Below, in pieces: positions 1 to 36,557 of a stretch of 64,000 nt of DNA. Source of the stretch: Pyxidicoccus parkwaysis. GTDB taxonomy: Bacteria > Myxococcota > Myxococcia > Myxococcales > Myxococcaceae. Both the position numbers and the translations under genes were made by a program. The notes under the pieces were generated by a model. It had not been told where the DNA came from. It ran no database searches and saw nothing but the letters and a program-made list of their open reading frames with translations. The stretch spans positions 434,001-498,000 of the forward strand of contig NZ_CP071090.1 in the NCBI RefSeq assembly GCF_017301735.1, given 5' to 3'. The first letter of the stretch is position 1. The number at the start of each line of letters is the position of its first letter.

Positions 1-1716
1 GGCGAGCATGGCCGTCGCCAGCGGCGTCACGTTCGCCAGCCCCAGCGCGGCCACGTGGTTGTAGACCGTCTGCGCCACCACGGGCGGGGACTCGCCATTG
101 ACGGCGGAGTAGCCCAGCGCCGCGCGCGCGGCCCGGAAGGCGGCCTCCGCCGCGGCCGTTCCCACGTCCCCCTGGGTGGGCGGCGCCGCGGCGAAGGCGC
201 CCACCACGTTGGCGGAGGTGCCGGCGCCCCCCAGGGTGGCGGCGAGCGCGTTGATGGTGGTCGCGTCCCCGGTGATGGCATACGCCCGCTGTGTGGCCCG
301 CTTCGAGCGGGTGCCGATGGCGGGCCAGGTGGCCACGGTGTTGACCTCGGTGGTGACGTCGATGGCGACCTGGCTGTGCGCCTCGGCCAGGAGGGCCCCC
401 ACGGGGGCGAGCCAGGCCTGGCAGGCCGCCGTCTGCACCGACGTGGCGGCGGCGTTGGCCGCGGCCAGGGTGTCCGCCAGCTCGGCGCAGGGCGCGCCGC
501 CCAGGTTCGGCGCCCGGGCCTGCAGGTGCGTCTGGGGCGGCAGTCCCGCGGCGGCCGCGGCCAGGCGCGTGGCGACGAACGCCGCCTGCGGCTGCGCGGA
601 CAGCCGCACGGCCTCGTAGGCGGCGGCCGCGGCGATATGGCCGAGCTGCGGGCTGGTCAGGTTGCCGCCGTGCGAGGCGACATGGGCCGCCGTGGTGGCC
701 GAGGCCAGCACCGCGATGGCGGCGTCGCTGAGCTGGTCTCCACCGCCGCCCGCGGCGATGCCCGGCCCCACCGGCGTGCTCGCGAACTTCAGCGCCACGT
801 TGCCCCGGGGGCCGAAATGGGGGCTCGCGCCGTCGCGCCCGGAGGTCTGCATGGCCTGGGCGTCCACGTACCCCCGGTTGGTGTACGGCGTGACGCCGTC
901 GTCCCGGGGGTGGCCATACTTGTTGCCCGCGCCGAACGAGTGCACCACCGGCCCCGCGCCTCCAATGGGCCGCGGAATCGTGTTCTGCGTCTCCTCCGCG
1001 CCATGGTGCGAGGCCACGAGCCCCACCAGGTTCTGGTCACAGCCATGCGCGGGGATGTTGGGGAAGTGGGCATCCCCGGACAGCAGGATGTACTGGCCCG
1101 CGTTGCCGGGGTCCTCGAGGCGCAGCGCGAAGCCCGTCTGGTTGTCCACGTCAGGGCTGTTCTGGTTGTTGTCGCAGAGGATGAGGGTGATGTGCCCCAC
1201 CGTGACGGCCGCGCCGCCGCCCACCGTCGTGCGCTCGTAGAAGTCGGTGAGGTTGTAGATTTTGTTCCGGATGGCGTTGTGCAGCGGGCCCATGCCCTGG
1301 GACTTGGCGGCCCAGGTGGTGTTGGCGGTGATGGCGCTGCTCAGGGGGTTGGCGCCCAGCGCTATCTGCTGCGGCGCCTTGGTTCCAATGGAGGGAATGG
1401 CGCCGCGCCAGTGGTCCCAGTCCCAGTGGGAGAGCAGGAAGCGGGGCCGGGCGTGGTTGCAGTACCGGGGGCCCAGCTGCGCATGGCCATTCTCGGGGAA
1501 GGTGAACCGGCTGGGGCCGGAGCCGCCGCCCATGTCGTAGTAGAGGATGACCTGGCCGCTCGCGTTGAAGACGGCGTTGGCGGCCCCCTGGCCGATGTCG
1601 AGCACGCCCACGAAGCTGGGCGCCATGCTGAAGCCCGCCGCATTGTTGCCGCCGCCGGCAATCCATGTCGCGACGTGGGTGTTGAAGGTGACCGTGTTGA
1701 CGGCGTGGTGGGCCAT
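1..1716 (-). CDS. ComEC-type metallo-beta-lactamase-fold protein, 3' end cut by window edge
   Basis: The reading frame is open from an ATG at 1716 to the left edge (572 codons), so the C-terminus is missing. Near residues 96-102 it has SHWDWDH, the HxDxDH metal-binding form used by ComEC/Rec2-like hydrolases. An LLSGDAH block and a SHHGAEET block follow further on, the other metal-ligand stations of that fold. The visible C-terminal half is very Ala-rich and probably helical. There is no signal peptide and no membrane segments, so this is not a full ComEC DNA channel. It lies 32 bp downstream of the preceding gene with only a weak ribosome site. Its place as last gene of a type VI-like accessory operon suggests a secreted hydrolase or effector, but the substrate is unknown. 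Confidence 0.7.
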   Translation of the reverse strand, partial: MAHHAVNTVTFNTHVATWIAGGGNNAAGFSMAPSFVGVLDIGQGAANAVFNASGQVILYYDMGGGSGPSRFTFPENGHAQLGPRYCNHARPRFLLSHWDWDHWRGAIPSIGTKAPQQIALGANPLSSAITANTTWAAKSQGMGPLHNAIRNKIYNLTDFYERTTVGGGAAVTVGHITLILCDNNQNSPDVDNQTGFALRLEDPGNAGQYILLSGDAHFPNIPAHGCDQNLVGLVASHHGAEETQNTIPRPIGGAGPVVHSFGAGNKYGHPRDDGVTPYTNRGYVDAQAMQTSGRDGASPHFGPRGNVALKFASTPVGPGIAAGGGGDQLSDAAIAVLASATTAAHVASHGGNLTSPQLGHIAAAAAYEAVRLSAQPQAAFVATRLAAAAAGLPPQTHLQARAPNLGGAPCAELADTLAAANAAATSVQTAACQAWLAPVGALLAEAHSQVAIDVTTEVNTVATWPAIGTRSKRATQRAYAITGDATTINALAATLGGAGTSANVVGAFAAAPPTQGDVGTAAAEAAFRAARAALGYSAVNGESPPVVAQTVYNHVAALGLANVTPLATAMLA

Positions 1717-1748
1717 GGGAGGGACTCGCGGGAACGGGAGAGGGAGCT

Positions 1749-2462
1749 TCAGCGCCCGGGATATCGCTGGGCCAGGTCGCCGGGGTGGGAGGTGGCGACC
1801 AGCGCCTGCAGCACCTGGAGGGGAGGCACCTCCATGAGGCACAGCCGCGTGGCGACGTCCCAGCTCGAGGTGAAGACGGTGGTGGGGTCCGTGCTGAAGA
1901 AGTGGGGCAGGTACTTGGTCGCCACGACGCTGTCGGGGACGGGCGAGGAGACCTCTCCCAGGTGCCACCAGGTGCCGACCTGGACCTGCTGGATGGGCTT
2001 GGGGCCCTGCGTCCCGAGGATTCGCTGGTTGATGGAGGCAAGCTGCGCCCGCTCCAGGGAGACCTCGATGAGGCAGGACCCCGCGTCCTGGGCCATCTGG
2101 TCGAAGCGGAAGTTCGGCTGCGCCATCCGCTGCGCGTTCTGCAGGAACCACACCGCCGAGATGCAGTCGAAGTGGAGCGTGAACCACAGCTCGCCATTCG
2201 ACAGGCGCTCCTGGTCTACGTGGTCGAGGAAGCCGAAGTAGTGGTGGACGCGCGGAACGACGATGACGTCACCCCGCGACTGCTTCGGAGCGGGGACGAG
2301 GTAGACCTTCACCTTGATGCCCTTGTGCCGGATGGTGAAGGGCTTGCTCGGACGGGCCAATGGGCGGCCGTGCTTCCGTTCGAACCGGTCCTTCTTCAGC
2401 AGGACGCCGTTCTTCCGGGTGCGCTTGAACTGGTCGACCTTCTTGGTCAGGGTGATTTTCAC
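1749..2462 (-). CDS. Hypothetical protein, 237 aa, third gene of type VI-like accessory operon
   Basis: I do not recognise a family. The protein starts at a GTG at 2462 that overlaps the TGA of the preceding gene (shared GTGA, 2459-2462). A strong GGAGG site lies about 8 bases upstream inside that gene, so translation is probably coupled. The N-terminal 50 residues are strongly basic (Lys/Arg-rich). The middle is rich in aromatic residues and His (VHHYFGF, WFTLHFD), as in a soluble globular domain. There is no signal peptide or membrane helix. Its position between a peptidoglycan-binding-like protein and a metallo-hydrolase suggests an accessory or structural partner of that hydrolase. This is only a contextual inference. 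Confidence 0.7.
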   Translation of the reverse strand: MKITLTKKVDQFKRTRKNGVLLKKDRFERKHGRPLARPSKPFTIRHKGIKVKVYLVPAPKQSRGDVIVVPRVHHYFGFLDHVDQERLSNGELWFTLHFDCISAVWFLQNAQRMAQPNFRFDQMAQDAGSCLIEVSLERAQLASINQRILGTQGPKPIQQVQVGTWWHLGEVSSPVPDSVVATKYLPHFFSTDPTTVFTSSWDVATRLCLMEVPPLQVLQALVATSHPGDLAQRYPGR

Positions 2463-3085
2463 GGCGAGCCCTCCTTCTCCGGCCCGCGGCCGTCATCCTC
2501 GGGAGGCGGCGGCAGGGCTTCATGGCCGAGCGGGCTGTAGAGCCGCTCGAGCTTGCGCTTGCTCGTGTCGTCCAACTTTCCGGTCTCCTCCAGGCCGACC
2601 CACTCCTGGAAGGTGGCGAGCGCCTGTTCGAAAGTGAGGGTCGCCGAGCCGTCGTCATCCAGTCCGAAGAGGCCCAGGTTCTCCAGGCGGCTGCGCTGTC
2701 CCGTCTCCATGGCCACGGGGTCCATCTCGCCTATCGCCAGCGCGTAGGTGAGGGGCTCGTCGTCCTCCTCCTCGCCGTCGAACCAGAGCTTCAGCACGCC
2801 CTCCTTGGAGTCGGGCGGCACCTCGTGGGCGACGAGGCCCTGGCCATTGGTCCGCCCCTTCCACTCCTGGCCCTTTATCTCCAGGACGTAGGCCACGTCC
2901 GTGTAGGGCTCTCCGAGGTCATCCTTGAAGGCGATGCGGACCCAGACCTTGTCCTTCTCGCAGGGGAGGGTGGGGCTGTCGGCGTCCTGGTCGGGGAAGT
3001 CCTCGCGGGACTCCGCGTCCATCGCCTGGAACTTCTCGGCGCTCGAGGCCGAATCCTTGGCCGAATTCTTCTCGGGGGGCGGCAT
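2459..3085 (-). CDS. Type VI-associated peptidoglycan-binding-like protein, 208 aa
   Basis: The ATG at 3085 is preceded by AAGGAGG at ideal spacing inside the end of the upstream gene. The first 45 residues are acidic, Ser/Asp/Glu-rich and likely disordered. A beta-rich segment follows (about residues 45-115, with YVLEIKGQEWKGRTNGQG), like those seen before peptidoglycan-binding modules in proteins encoded next to VgrG. The region from about 120 to 185 (MDPVAMETGQRSRLENLG, then FEQALATFQEWVGL, then LDDTSKRKLERLY) fits a divergent PG_binding_1 repeat in which the usual GxxG core has become acidic. No export signal is visible, consistent with a cytosolic loader or a type VI cargo protein. The family assignment is from recalled motif patterns, not a search. 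Confidence 0.65.
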   Translation of the reverse strand: MPPPEKNSAKDSASSAEKFQAMDAESREDFPDQDADSPTLPCEKDKVWVRIAFKDDLGEPYTDVAYVLEIKGQEWKGRTNGQGLVAHEVPPDSKEGVLKLWFDGEEEDDEPLTYALAIGEMDPVAMETGQRSRLENLGLFGLDDDGSATLTFEQALATFQEWVGLEETGKLDDTSKRKLERLYSPLGHEALPPPPEDDGRGPEKEGSP

Positions 3086-3448
3086 CTAGGCCTCCTTCTT
3101 CGTGAGCGCCTCGGCGGTGAGGGCGCAGAGTCGGTCCACCTTCTTTGCGGGGGTGAAGGCCTCCTCCTCGAGGATGGCCCTGGCCCACGGGTAGCGCGGG
3201 TCCTCGTCGAAGCGGGGCCCCAGCGCGAAGGTGATGTTGAGATAGCGGGCCACGTCCACCTCGGCGCGCAGCTCGTACTTCGCGGCCCGGTCGATGGCGT
3301 CCCCGATGCGCTCGCGCAGCGCGGGCGCGTCGAGCCCCTCGCACTCGGAGGCCCAGTGCCGGCGGAGCTTCTCCGCCAGCCGGTCGATGAACGCCTCGCG
3401 CCTCGCCAGTCCGAGCGCGTCCAACTGCTCGCGGCGAATCCTCAGCAC
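3086..3448 (-). CDS. Small type VI-associated accessory protein, 120 aa
   Basis: I place the start at a GTG at 3448, giving (M)LRIRREQLDALG, which matches how this small family usually begins. A GAGG lies 10 bases upstream. The frame stays open to another GTG at 3526, but that adds 26 Arg-rich residues with no family look. The body has the pattern of small proteins encoded beside VgrG and DUF4123-type loaders: a helical RREAFIDRLAEKLRRH, then AEVDVARYLNITFALG, then DEDPRYPWARAIL. Its stop codon directly abuts the start of the next gene. It is probably an adaptor or structural helper; biochemical function is unknown. Confidence 0.65.
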   Translation of the reverse strand: MLRIRREQLDALGLARREAFIDRLAEKLRRHWASECEGLDAPALRERIGDAIDRAAKYELRAEVDVARYLNITFALGPRFDEDPRYPWARAILEEEAFTPAKKVDRLCALTAEALTKKEA

Positions 3449-3904
3449 GGCGCGCCCGCCTCGGACCGCGACAGCGTCCGTGGGGTGAGCGGCTCGCCGC
3501 CGCGCGACCCGGTGGGGATGGCGCACTGCTGCGTACCGGCGGCACGCGCGGCCTCCTCCCCGAACACGCCATGGCGGCCTCGCGGGCGCCAGGGTCCGGT
3601 GAGTCGTCCGAAGCGGAGGAGCGACATGGCGGTATCTCGAGGAGGGGACGGTCGGTGACCGCGACGGGAGGGGGACAATTGCATCGCATATGCCGGGCCC
3701 CCTTCCAAGACTCCGTGCGGTAGGGCCTGCCGGGCGTGTGGCTCCGCGTTCGGACGGGACGCGGGCCGCGTTCCACCAGGACGCGGGAGGAAGGGGAGTC
3801 TACAGAGCGACGACGCTGCCGCCATTCCAGTCACAGACGCCTCGGGGACGACGAGCGCATGAGGTCCGTCCTCTCCAGCCCGCGGCCCCAATGCACCGCT
3901 CCCG
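3449..3904. other. Intergenic region between leftward operon and amidohydrolase gene
   Basis: These 456 bases lie upstream of the leftward four-gene operon and downstream of the amidohydrolase gene, so the operon's promoter should be here. The least GC-rich patch is around 3674-3692 (acaattgcatcgcatatg). I could not fit a convincing -35/-10 pair on the minus strand. Open frames crossing the region are Arg/Pro-rich with no family features, and I do not call them genes. Confidence 0.4.
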
Positions 3905-5269
3905 TCAGTGCGCGGGAGTGGTGACCTGCCCGGCCTCCTCGACTGGCCCGAGCACCACCTTCCCGTCCTTCATCACGAAGCGCACCTGCCTCAACGCCGA
4001 CAGGTTCTTCAGCGGGTCGCCCTTCACCGCAATCACGTCCGCGAGCTTTCCGGCCTCGAGCGACCCCACCCGGTCCTGGACGCGCAGCAGCTCCGCCGCG
4101 CTCGACGTCGCCGCGCGCAGGACGTCCACCGCCGACAGCCCCAGCTCTTCATACGCAATCAGATAGGACAGCGTGGTGTCGCCGCGCGTCTTGCCCGGCA
4201 GCTCCGTGTAGCTGTCCGAGCCCGCCGCCACCCTCACGCCCGCCGCCACCGCGCGGCGGGCCTGTGCTTGCCCCCGCTTGATGGCGTTGCGACACGTCTC
4301 CCTGCGCATGCGCTTCGTCGCCTCGTCTCCGGGCATCGCGTCGAGGTCCTCGCACATCTCCACCGAGCCACACGTGGGCACCAGGAAGATGCGCTTGCGC
4401 GCCATCGGTGCCAGCACGTCTTCCGGCATCGAGTACCCATGCTCGATGGAGTCCACGCCCGCCGCCACCGCCGCGCGGATGCTCTCGTCCTTCGTGGTGT
4501 GCACCGCCACCGGGCGCTTCATCCGGTGCGCCTCCTCGACGATGACCTTCAGCTCCTCCTCCGAGAGGACGTTGTGCCCGTTGTCTCCGATGACCTTGAT
4601 GCAATCCGCGCCGTCGTACACGGCCTGCCTCACCGCGCGCCGCGCCTCGTCCGCGCCGGTGATGGTGACGTACTCCTGCTCGATGAGCCCCTGCGCCGCT
4701 GGCTGGAGGTGCCCGAACTGCCCGCCCTGCGGCGCGAGCGCGCGCGTGCACGCGGAGATGCGCGGCCCCACCACCCAGCCTTTCTTGATGGCCTCGCGCA
4801 GCGCCACGTCCCCGTTCACCCCGGAGTTGCCCACGTCCCGCACCGTGGTGAATCCCACCTCCAGCACCTCGCGCCCCAGCTTCGCCCCCAGCAGCGCCCG
4901 CTCCGCCGTGCTCATGCGCGAGACGATGAGCTCCATGCTGTTCTGCCCCTGCGCGATGTCGTCGCTCAGCAGCAGGTGCGAATGCACGTCGATGAGCCCC
5001 GGCAGGAGCGTCACGTCCCCCAGGTCGATGACCTGCGTGCCCTCGGGAATCGTCAGCTTGCTGCCCACCGCCTTGATGCGGTTGGCCTCGACGAGCACCA
5101 CGGCGTCCGTGAGCAGCTTCGCGTTCTTCCCATCGAACAGCCTCGCCGCGCGCACGGCCACCCTCGAGGGCTCCGCGGACTGCTGCGCACTCGCCTCCCC
5201 TGGAAGCCACCATGCCAGGAGGACACCCCACAGGACTCTCAGCGACAGCGAACGCCAGCACGCGCGCAT
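3905..5269 (-). CDS. Secreted metal-dependent amidohydrolase (imidazolonepropionase/prolidase-like)
   Basis: I start this at the ATG at 5269 (454 aa), with GGAG seven bases upstream, not at the TTG at 5299. The choice gives a clean signal peptide: a basic start, a hydrophobic core with VLWGVLLAWWLPG, and an A-x-A-like cleavage site near EASAQQ. The mature protein is an amidohydrolase-superfamily TIM barrel. LIDVHSHLL supplies the metal-binding HxH (about H96 and H98), GADCIKV the bridging lysine, VAVHTT and SIEHGYS the further histidines, and AAGSDSY the last aspartate. Secreted relatives hydrolyse dipeptides or cyclic amides, but the substrate cannot be read from sequence. It stands alone, 73 bp downstream of the TetR gene on the same strand. 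Confidence 0.85.
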   Translation of the reverse strand: MRACWRSLSLRVLWGVLLAWWLPGEASAQQSAEPSRVAVRAARLFDGKNAKLLTDAVVLVEANRIKAVGSKLTIPEGTQVIDLGDVTLLPGLIDVHSHLLLSDDIAQGQNSMELIVSRMSTAERALLGAKLGREVLEVGFTTVRDVGNSGVNGDVALREAIKKGWVVGPRISACTRALAPQGGQFGHLQPAAQGLIEQEYVTITGADEARRAVRQAVYDGADCIKVIGDNGHNVLSEEELKVIVEEAHRMKRPVAVHTTKDESIRAAVAAGVDSIEHGYSMPEDVLAPMARKRIFLVPTCGSVEMCEDLDAMPGDEATKRMRRETCRNAIKRGQAQARRAVAAGVRVAAGSDSYTELPGKTRGDTTLSYLIAYEELGLSAVDVLRAATSSAAELLRVQDRVGSLEAGKLADVIAVKGDPLKNLSALRQVRFVMKDGKVVLGPVEEAGQVTTPAH

Positions 5270-5342
5270 CACGCAGCTCCAGATGGAAGACGAGGTCAAC
5301 GCGCGTTTGTCTTACCACCAAGCAGCATGACCCCTGCTGCCT

Positions 5343-5894
5343 TCACGGCCGTATTCCGGTGAGCGCGAGGCGCAACACCCGGCGGGCGGTGTGCGGGTCG
5401 TCTTCGTTGGCGACGGCAATCGCGTTCGCCAACTGCATCAGGTCCTCCGTCGTGGCGCTGGCGTGGAGCGCGCCCGCCGATGACGCCCGTGCCACCAGCA
5501 CGTTCAACACGTCGAACACCATGTCGGTGCAGCAGATCTCCTCCGCCGAGAGGCCATCCGGGCCGGCCAGCAGCGCGGCGGCAAGCCCACGGTGGGTCGC
5601 GGTGTAGACCGTCAACTCCTCGAGCCAGTCCGCCAACTCGGCTGCGGGCCGCTTGCCCGGTTTCGCGGCTGCATGCGCACAGAGCTGCGCGACGCCATCA
5701 CGGAATACCGCCTCCAGCAGCGCCTGCCGCGACGGGAAGTGCCGGTGCAGGGTCGCCGAGCCTACACCTGCTCGCCGCGCGACCTCCTCCAGCGACGCCT
5801 GCGCGCCATCCCTGCCAACCAGCTCCGCCGCGGCCGCGAGAATCCGCTCCCGGTTGCGTTGCCCATCCGCTCTCAACGGCTTCACACGCTCCAT
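5343..5894 (-). CDS. TetR-family transcriptional regulator
   Basis: This 183-aa protein has the N-terminal three-helix DNA-binding domain of TetR repressors (about residues 12-60). It includes RERILAAAAELV, then SLEEVARRAGVGSATLHRHF, then the PSRQALLEAV helix. The C-terminal part is a helical ligand-binding domain with Cys and Met residues (ICCTDMVFDVLN). It is transcribed divergently from the NmrA-family gene, whose promoter region carries two GGGG-NN-CCCC palindromes. The likely role is repression of that gene and of itself until a small ligand binds. The ligand is unknown. Confidence 0.9.
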   Translation of the reverse strand: MERVKPLRADGQRNRERILAAAAELVGRDGAQASLEEVARRAGVGSATLHRHFPSRQALLEAVFRDGVAQLCAHAAAKPGKRPAAELADWLEELTVYTATHRGLAAALLAGPDGLSAEEICCTDMVFDVLNVLVARASSAGALHASATTEDLMQLANAIAVANEDDPHTARRVLRLALTGIRP

Positions 5895-5922
5895 GGCGCT
5901 CTTCTTCTCACGACGGCCTTGC

Positions 5923-5951
5923 TTGACAAACGGGGTTCCCCTCCGTATCCA
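5923..5951 (+). promoter_or_regulatory. Probable sigma-70-type promoter of the NmrA-family gene
   Basis: A perfect TTGACA (5923-5928) is followed after exactly 17 bases by TATCCA (5946-5951), which keeps the TAT of the -10 box. Transcription would start near 5958, leaving a 5' leader of about 40 bases before the ATG at 5999. One GGGG-NN-CCCC palindrome lies in the spacer, so a bound repressor would block RNA polymerase. Confidence 0.6.
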
Positions 5952-5981
5952 ATCACAGAACTAAACGGTGGGGCACCCCAC
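5932..5981. promoter_or_regulatory. Paired GGGG-NN-CCCC palindromes, probable TetR operators
   Basis: GGGGTTCCCC (5932-5941) lies between the -35 and -10 boxes. GGGGCACCCC (5970-5979), extended to GTGGGG-CA-CCCCAC (5968-5981), lies just downstream of the predicted transcription start. The centres are 38 bp apart. Two copies of one palindromic core in a TetR-divergent intergenic region fit binding by the neighbouring dimeric repressor. This is inferred from position and symmetry. Confidence 0.5.
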
Positions 5982-5998
5982 TTACCAAGGAGCTGCCG

Positions 5999-6913
5999 AT
6001 GAGCAGCAACGCTCCCGTTCTCGTCACCGCCGCCACCGGGCGCCAGGGCGGTGCCACCGCCCGGGCGCTGCTGGCCGACGGCAAGTCCTCCGTGCGTGTG
6101 ATGGTGCGCAATCCGAAGGCGCCAGCGGCCAGGGCCTTCGCGGTGGCTGGCGCCGAGGTGGTCGTCGGAGACCTCGACGAGCCCGCGTCGTTGCGCGCCG
6201 CCTGCGCCGGAGTGCGGGCGGTCTTCTCGATGCAGTCACCCATCGTCTCCGCGACGGGGGTCGACTACAGCAAGGAGCGCCAGCAAGGCAGGAACCTCGT
6301 CGAGGCCGCGCTTGCCGAGGGCGTCGAGACGTTCGTGCACACCGCGACGTCCGGCGTCGGCGACCACCGCAACGTCGAGGGCTGGGCGGAGGGGCGCTGG
6401 AAGGCGCACGAGGACTACTGGGAGAACAAGCTCGCCACCTGCGACCTCGTACGCACCGCGGGCTTCAAGCATTGGACTCTCATCCTGCCCTCCACCTTCA
6501 TGGACCATGCGATGTTGGACCCCGCCGGATTCGTCGACGGGCGCCAGTTGCTCACGGTGGTCAGGACGGATAGGCCCATCGCGCTGATTGCACCGGAGGA
6601 CATCGGCAAGTCGGCTGCGGCGGCCATCAACGACCCCGCGACGTTCAACGGGGTGACGCTGCAGCTCGCGGGCGACGTGCTCACGCTTCCTCAAATCGCC
6701 GAGGTCCTCTCGCGCCTCGACGGCAAGGAGTACGTGGTCCGGTCCGGCACGGTCGAGGAGGCCGTCGCGGCCGGCCTGCATCCCGGCGTGGCGCGAGGCA
6801 TGACGTACATGAACGTCTCCCCGGTGCTGGCACGGCCCGAGATTGCGCGCTCCTACGGCCTTTCGCTCATGAGCTTCGAGACCTGGGCACGCCAGCGTCG
6901 CGGGATGAGCTGA
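5999..6913 (+). CDS. NmrA-family NAD(P)-binding protein (atypical SDR)
   Basis: The 304-aa protein opens with a beta strand and the NAD(P)-binding glycine motif TAATGRQGG (about residues 10-18). A basic patch (VRVMVRNPKAPAARAF) follows, as in NADPH-sensing NmrA/HSCARG proteins, then VVVGDLDEPASL and the SMQSPIVSATG strand. There is no classical Y-x3-K catalytic pair in the expected place, which is usual for NmrA proteins that act as redox sensors or use another chemistry. AAGGAG sits six bases before the ATG. It is controlled from the divergent TetR promoter region. The role is probably redox sensing or an oxidoreductase linked to stress or xenobiotics. Confidence 0.85.
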   Translation: MSSNAPVLVTAATGRQGGATARALLADGKSSVRVMVRNPKAPAARAFAVAGAEVVVGDLDEPASLRAACAGVRAVFSMQSPIVSATGVDYSKERQQGRNLVEAALAEGVETFVHTATSGVGDHRNVEGWAEGRWKAHEDYWENKLATCDLVRTAGFKHWTLILPSTFMDHAMLDPAGFVDGRQLLTVVRTDRPIALIAPEDIGKSAAAAINDPATFNGVTLQLAGDVLTLPQIAEVLSRLDGKEYVVRSGTVEEAVAAGLHPGVARGMTYMNVSPVLARPEIARSYGLSLMSFETWARQRRGMS

Positions 6914-6936
6914 CGCTGGCCAGGCCTGTTGCGCGT

Positions 6937-7248
6937 CTAGTCGCAGACCGTGGCGTTCACCGGCCTGCCACACAGCTGGCCGGTTGCCGGTGCGTAGACG
7001 CCCGCGGTGCAGTGCCGCGTCGTCGCCGGCCCGCACCCGAGCGAGAACCAGACCACGCACTGCCCCGTCTGGTAGCCGTTCGTGTCCACCACGCACCGGT
7101 AGTACCAGCCCGCCGGATCCGTCACCGCCTGCTGCGTCGTTTCCACCTCAGGCGCCTGCGCCCCCTCGTCCTCCGCCTCCACCCCGCCGCAGCCCACGAG
7201 CCACGCCGCCAGCGCCGCAGCGCCCACCAGTCTCGACATCGTTTGCAT
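6937..7248 (-). CDS. Small secreted lipoprotein, 103 aa, unknown function
   Basis: I use the ATG at 7248, preceded by GGGGGA, and not the upstream frame extension to 7428. This start gives a short lipoprotein signal (MQTMSRLVGAAALAAWLVGC) with a lipobox ending in Cys. An acidic stretch (EAEDEGAQAPEVETTQQ) follows, a linker style common in myxobacterial lipoproteins. The mature domain is about 60 residues with six Cys (for example YYRCVVDTNG, SLGCGPATTRHC and LCGRPVNATVC), suggesting a disulfide-stabilised fold. No enzymatic motif is visible. It is convergent with the NmrA gene. Confidence 0.75.
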   Translation of the reverse strand: MQTMSRLVGAAALAAWLVGCGGVEAEDEGAQAPEVETTQQAVTDPAGWYYRCVVDTNGYQTGQCVVWFSLGCGPATTRHCTAGVYAPATGQLCGRPVNATVCD

Positions 7249-7424
7249 CGCGTCCCCCACGTCGGTGCTACGAGTTGAACCTTCCACCCTAGCAACTACA
7301 CCCTGCGTGCGCATGCTAGCTACTGGGCGACAGGGCGGAGCCGCTGTCGACAACGCATCCCCGGCTCCGTGAAGACTCCGGGGCATCTCGGGTACGACGG
7401 CGGAAGCGGTGGGGGCCGTGCGAA

Positions 7425-9541
<2,117 letters not shown>

Positions 9542-10009
9542 TCAGTGCCGGGCTTCGGGGACGGGCGCTTCCACCTCGCGGCCCATGCCGGGCTGGGCGC
9601 CGATGCCGAACTGGGTCATGAGGCTCAGCGCGTCGTAGTACTGACGCATCTCCGCAATCTTCCCGTCGCGCAATTCGAAGATCTCGACGAAGCGCAGCTC
9701 GCCGACGCGGTTCGAGGCGGGAATCATCACGCCACCCGGTCCCTTGAAGGGGCCGGCGTGTGTGCCTCGCCCGGTGAACTCGACGACGACGCGGTCTCCT
9801 TGAACGATGAGGCTGGTGAGGTCCACCTGGCCATCCGGCATGGCGGTGGCCCAGCTCTCACAGTGGTCGAGGAACCCCACCGTCTCGTCGAAGGGAATGC
9901 TCTGCACGATGGCGTCCGGGTGCGCCAGCTCCTGGATGAGCTCCAGGTTCTTCTCGTTGAAGGCCCGGTAGAAGTCCTTGACGACAGTCGCATTGTCACG
10001 GGTTGCCAT
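9542..10009 (-). CDS. SnoaL-like / NTF2-fold protein, 155 aa
   Basis: The ATG at 10009 has a near-perfect GGAGGA site (GAGGAGGACGCAC before the start) and gives a 155-aa NTF2-like alpha+beta barrel. Motifs are VVKDFYRAFNEKNLELIQEL (first helices), FTGRGTHAGPF, LRFVEIFELRDGKIAEMRQY and YDALSLMTQFG. The pattern is that of SnoaL-like or ester-cyclase-like proteins, cytosolic enzymes or binding proteins for small hydrophobic substrates. A longer frame to 10153 adds 48 Arg/Pro-rich residues and is rejected. It is transcribed away from the large NRPS/PKS gene and shares the intergenic region with it. Confidence 0.8.
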   Translation of the reverse strand: MATRDNATVVKDFYRAFNEKNLELIQELAHPDAIVQSIPFDETVGFLDHCESWATAMPDGQVDLTSLIVQGDRVVVEFTGRGTHAGPFKGPGGVMIPASNRVGELRFVEIFELRDGKIAEMRQYYDALSLMTQFGIGAQPGMGREVEAPVPEARH

Positions 10010-10350
10010 GTGCGTCCTCCTCGAAGCGCGGCGGGCGGACGACCGAGGGGTCGGTCGCGCTGCCGCACACCAGCCCGTGCTCCGGGCCGGTTTCCCCCCA
10101 CTGAGTTCGGGACGAAGCGGGCGATGCGCAAGGACCCGGACCCTCGGGCCCACCGGCCTGCTCCCTCCCGAGGGCCGCCAGAGGCGCGCGGCCTCCCGGC
10201 TGAGACAGGTGCTACAGGTTGCTGGATGTCCCCCCGTGTTTCACGGCGGGTTCAGGTGGCCGGGTTCGAGGTGCTGGCGCCGATGTGACGTATCCTTGGC
10301 GTTCCGGCAGGGGAGGAAGTCCCGGGCTTTCCCCTCCCGCTCCATCGACC
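10010..10350. promoter_or_regulatory. Divergent intergenic region upstream of the NRPS/PKS gene
   Basis: These 341 bases must hold the promoters of the SnoaL-like gene (leftward) and of the 26-kb NRPS/PKS gene (rightward). A TATCCT at 10291-10296 could be a -10 box for the latter, but no good -35 sits at the right distance. There is no strong ribosome site directly before the ATG at 10351; GGGAGG lies about 40 bases upstream and can pair with CCTCCC nearer the start. I could not place a promoter with confidence. Confidence 0.35.
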
Positions 10351-36522
<26,172 letters not shown>

Positions 36523-36557
36523 CGCCGGGACGGGGCAGTGGTAGCATCCGTCCGCTC

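Noticed and set aside
3442..3891. 149-codon minus-strand frame in the intergenic region
   Set aside because: It overlaps the small accessory gene, is Pro/Arg/Ala-rich with no family features, and lacks a convincing start.
10219..10350. 44-codon N-terminal extension of the giant synthetase
   Set aside because: It would start at a TTG with no ribosome site, its sequence is Gly/Pro/Arg-rich, and the FAAL fold begins right after the ATG at 10351.
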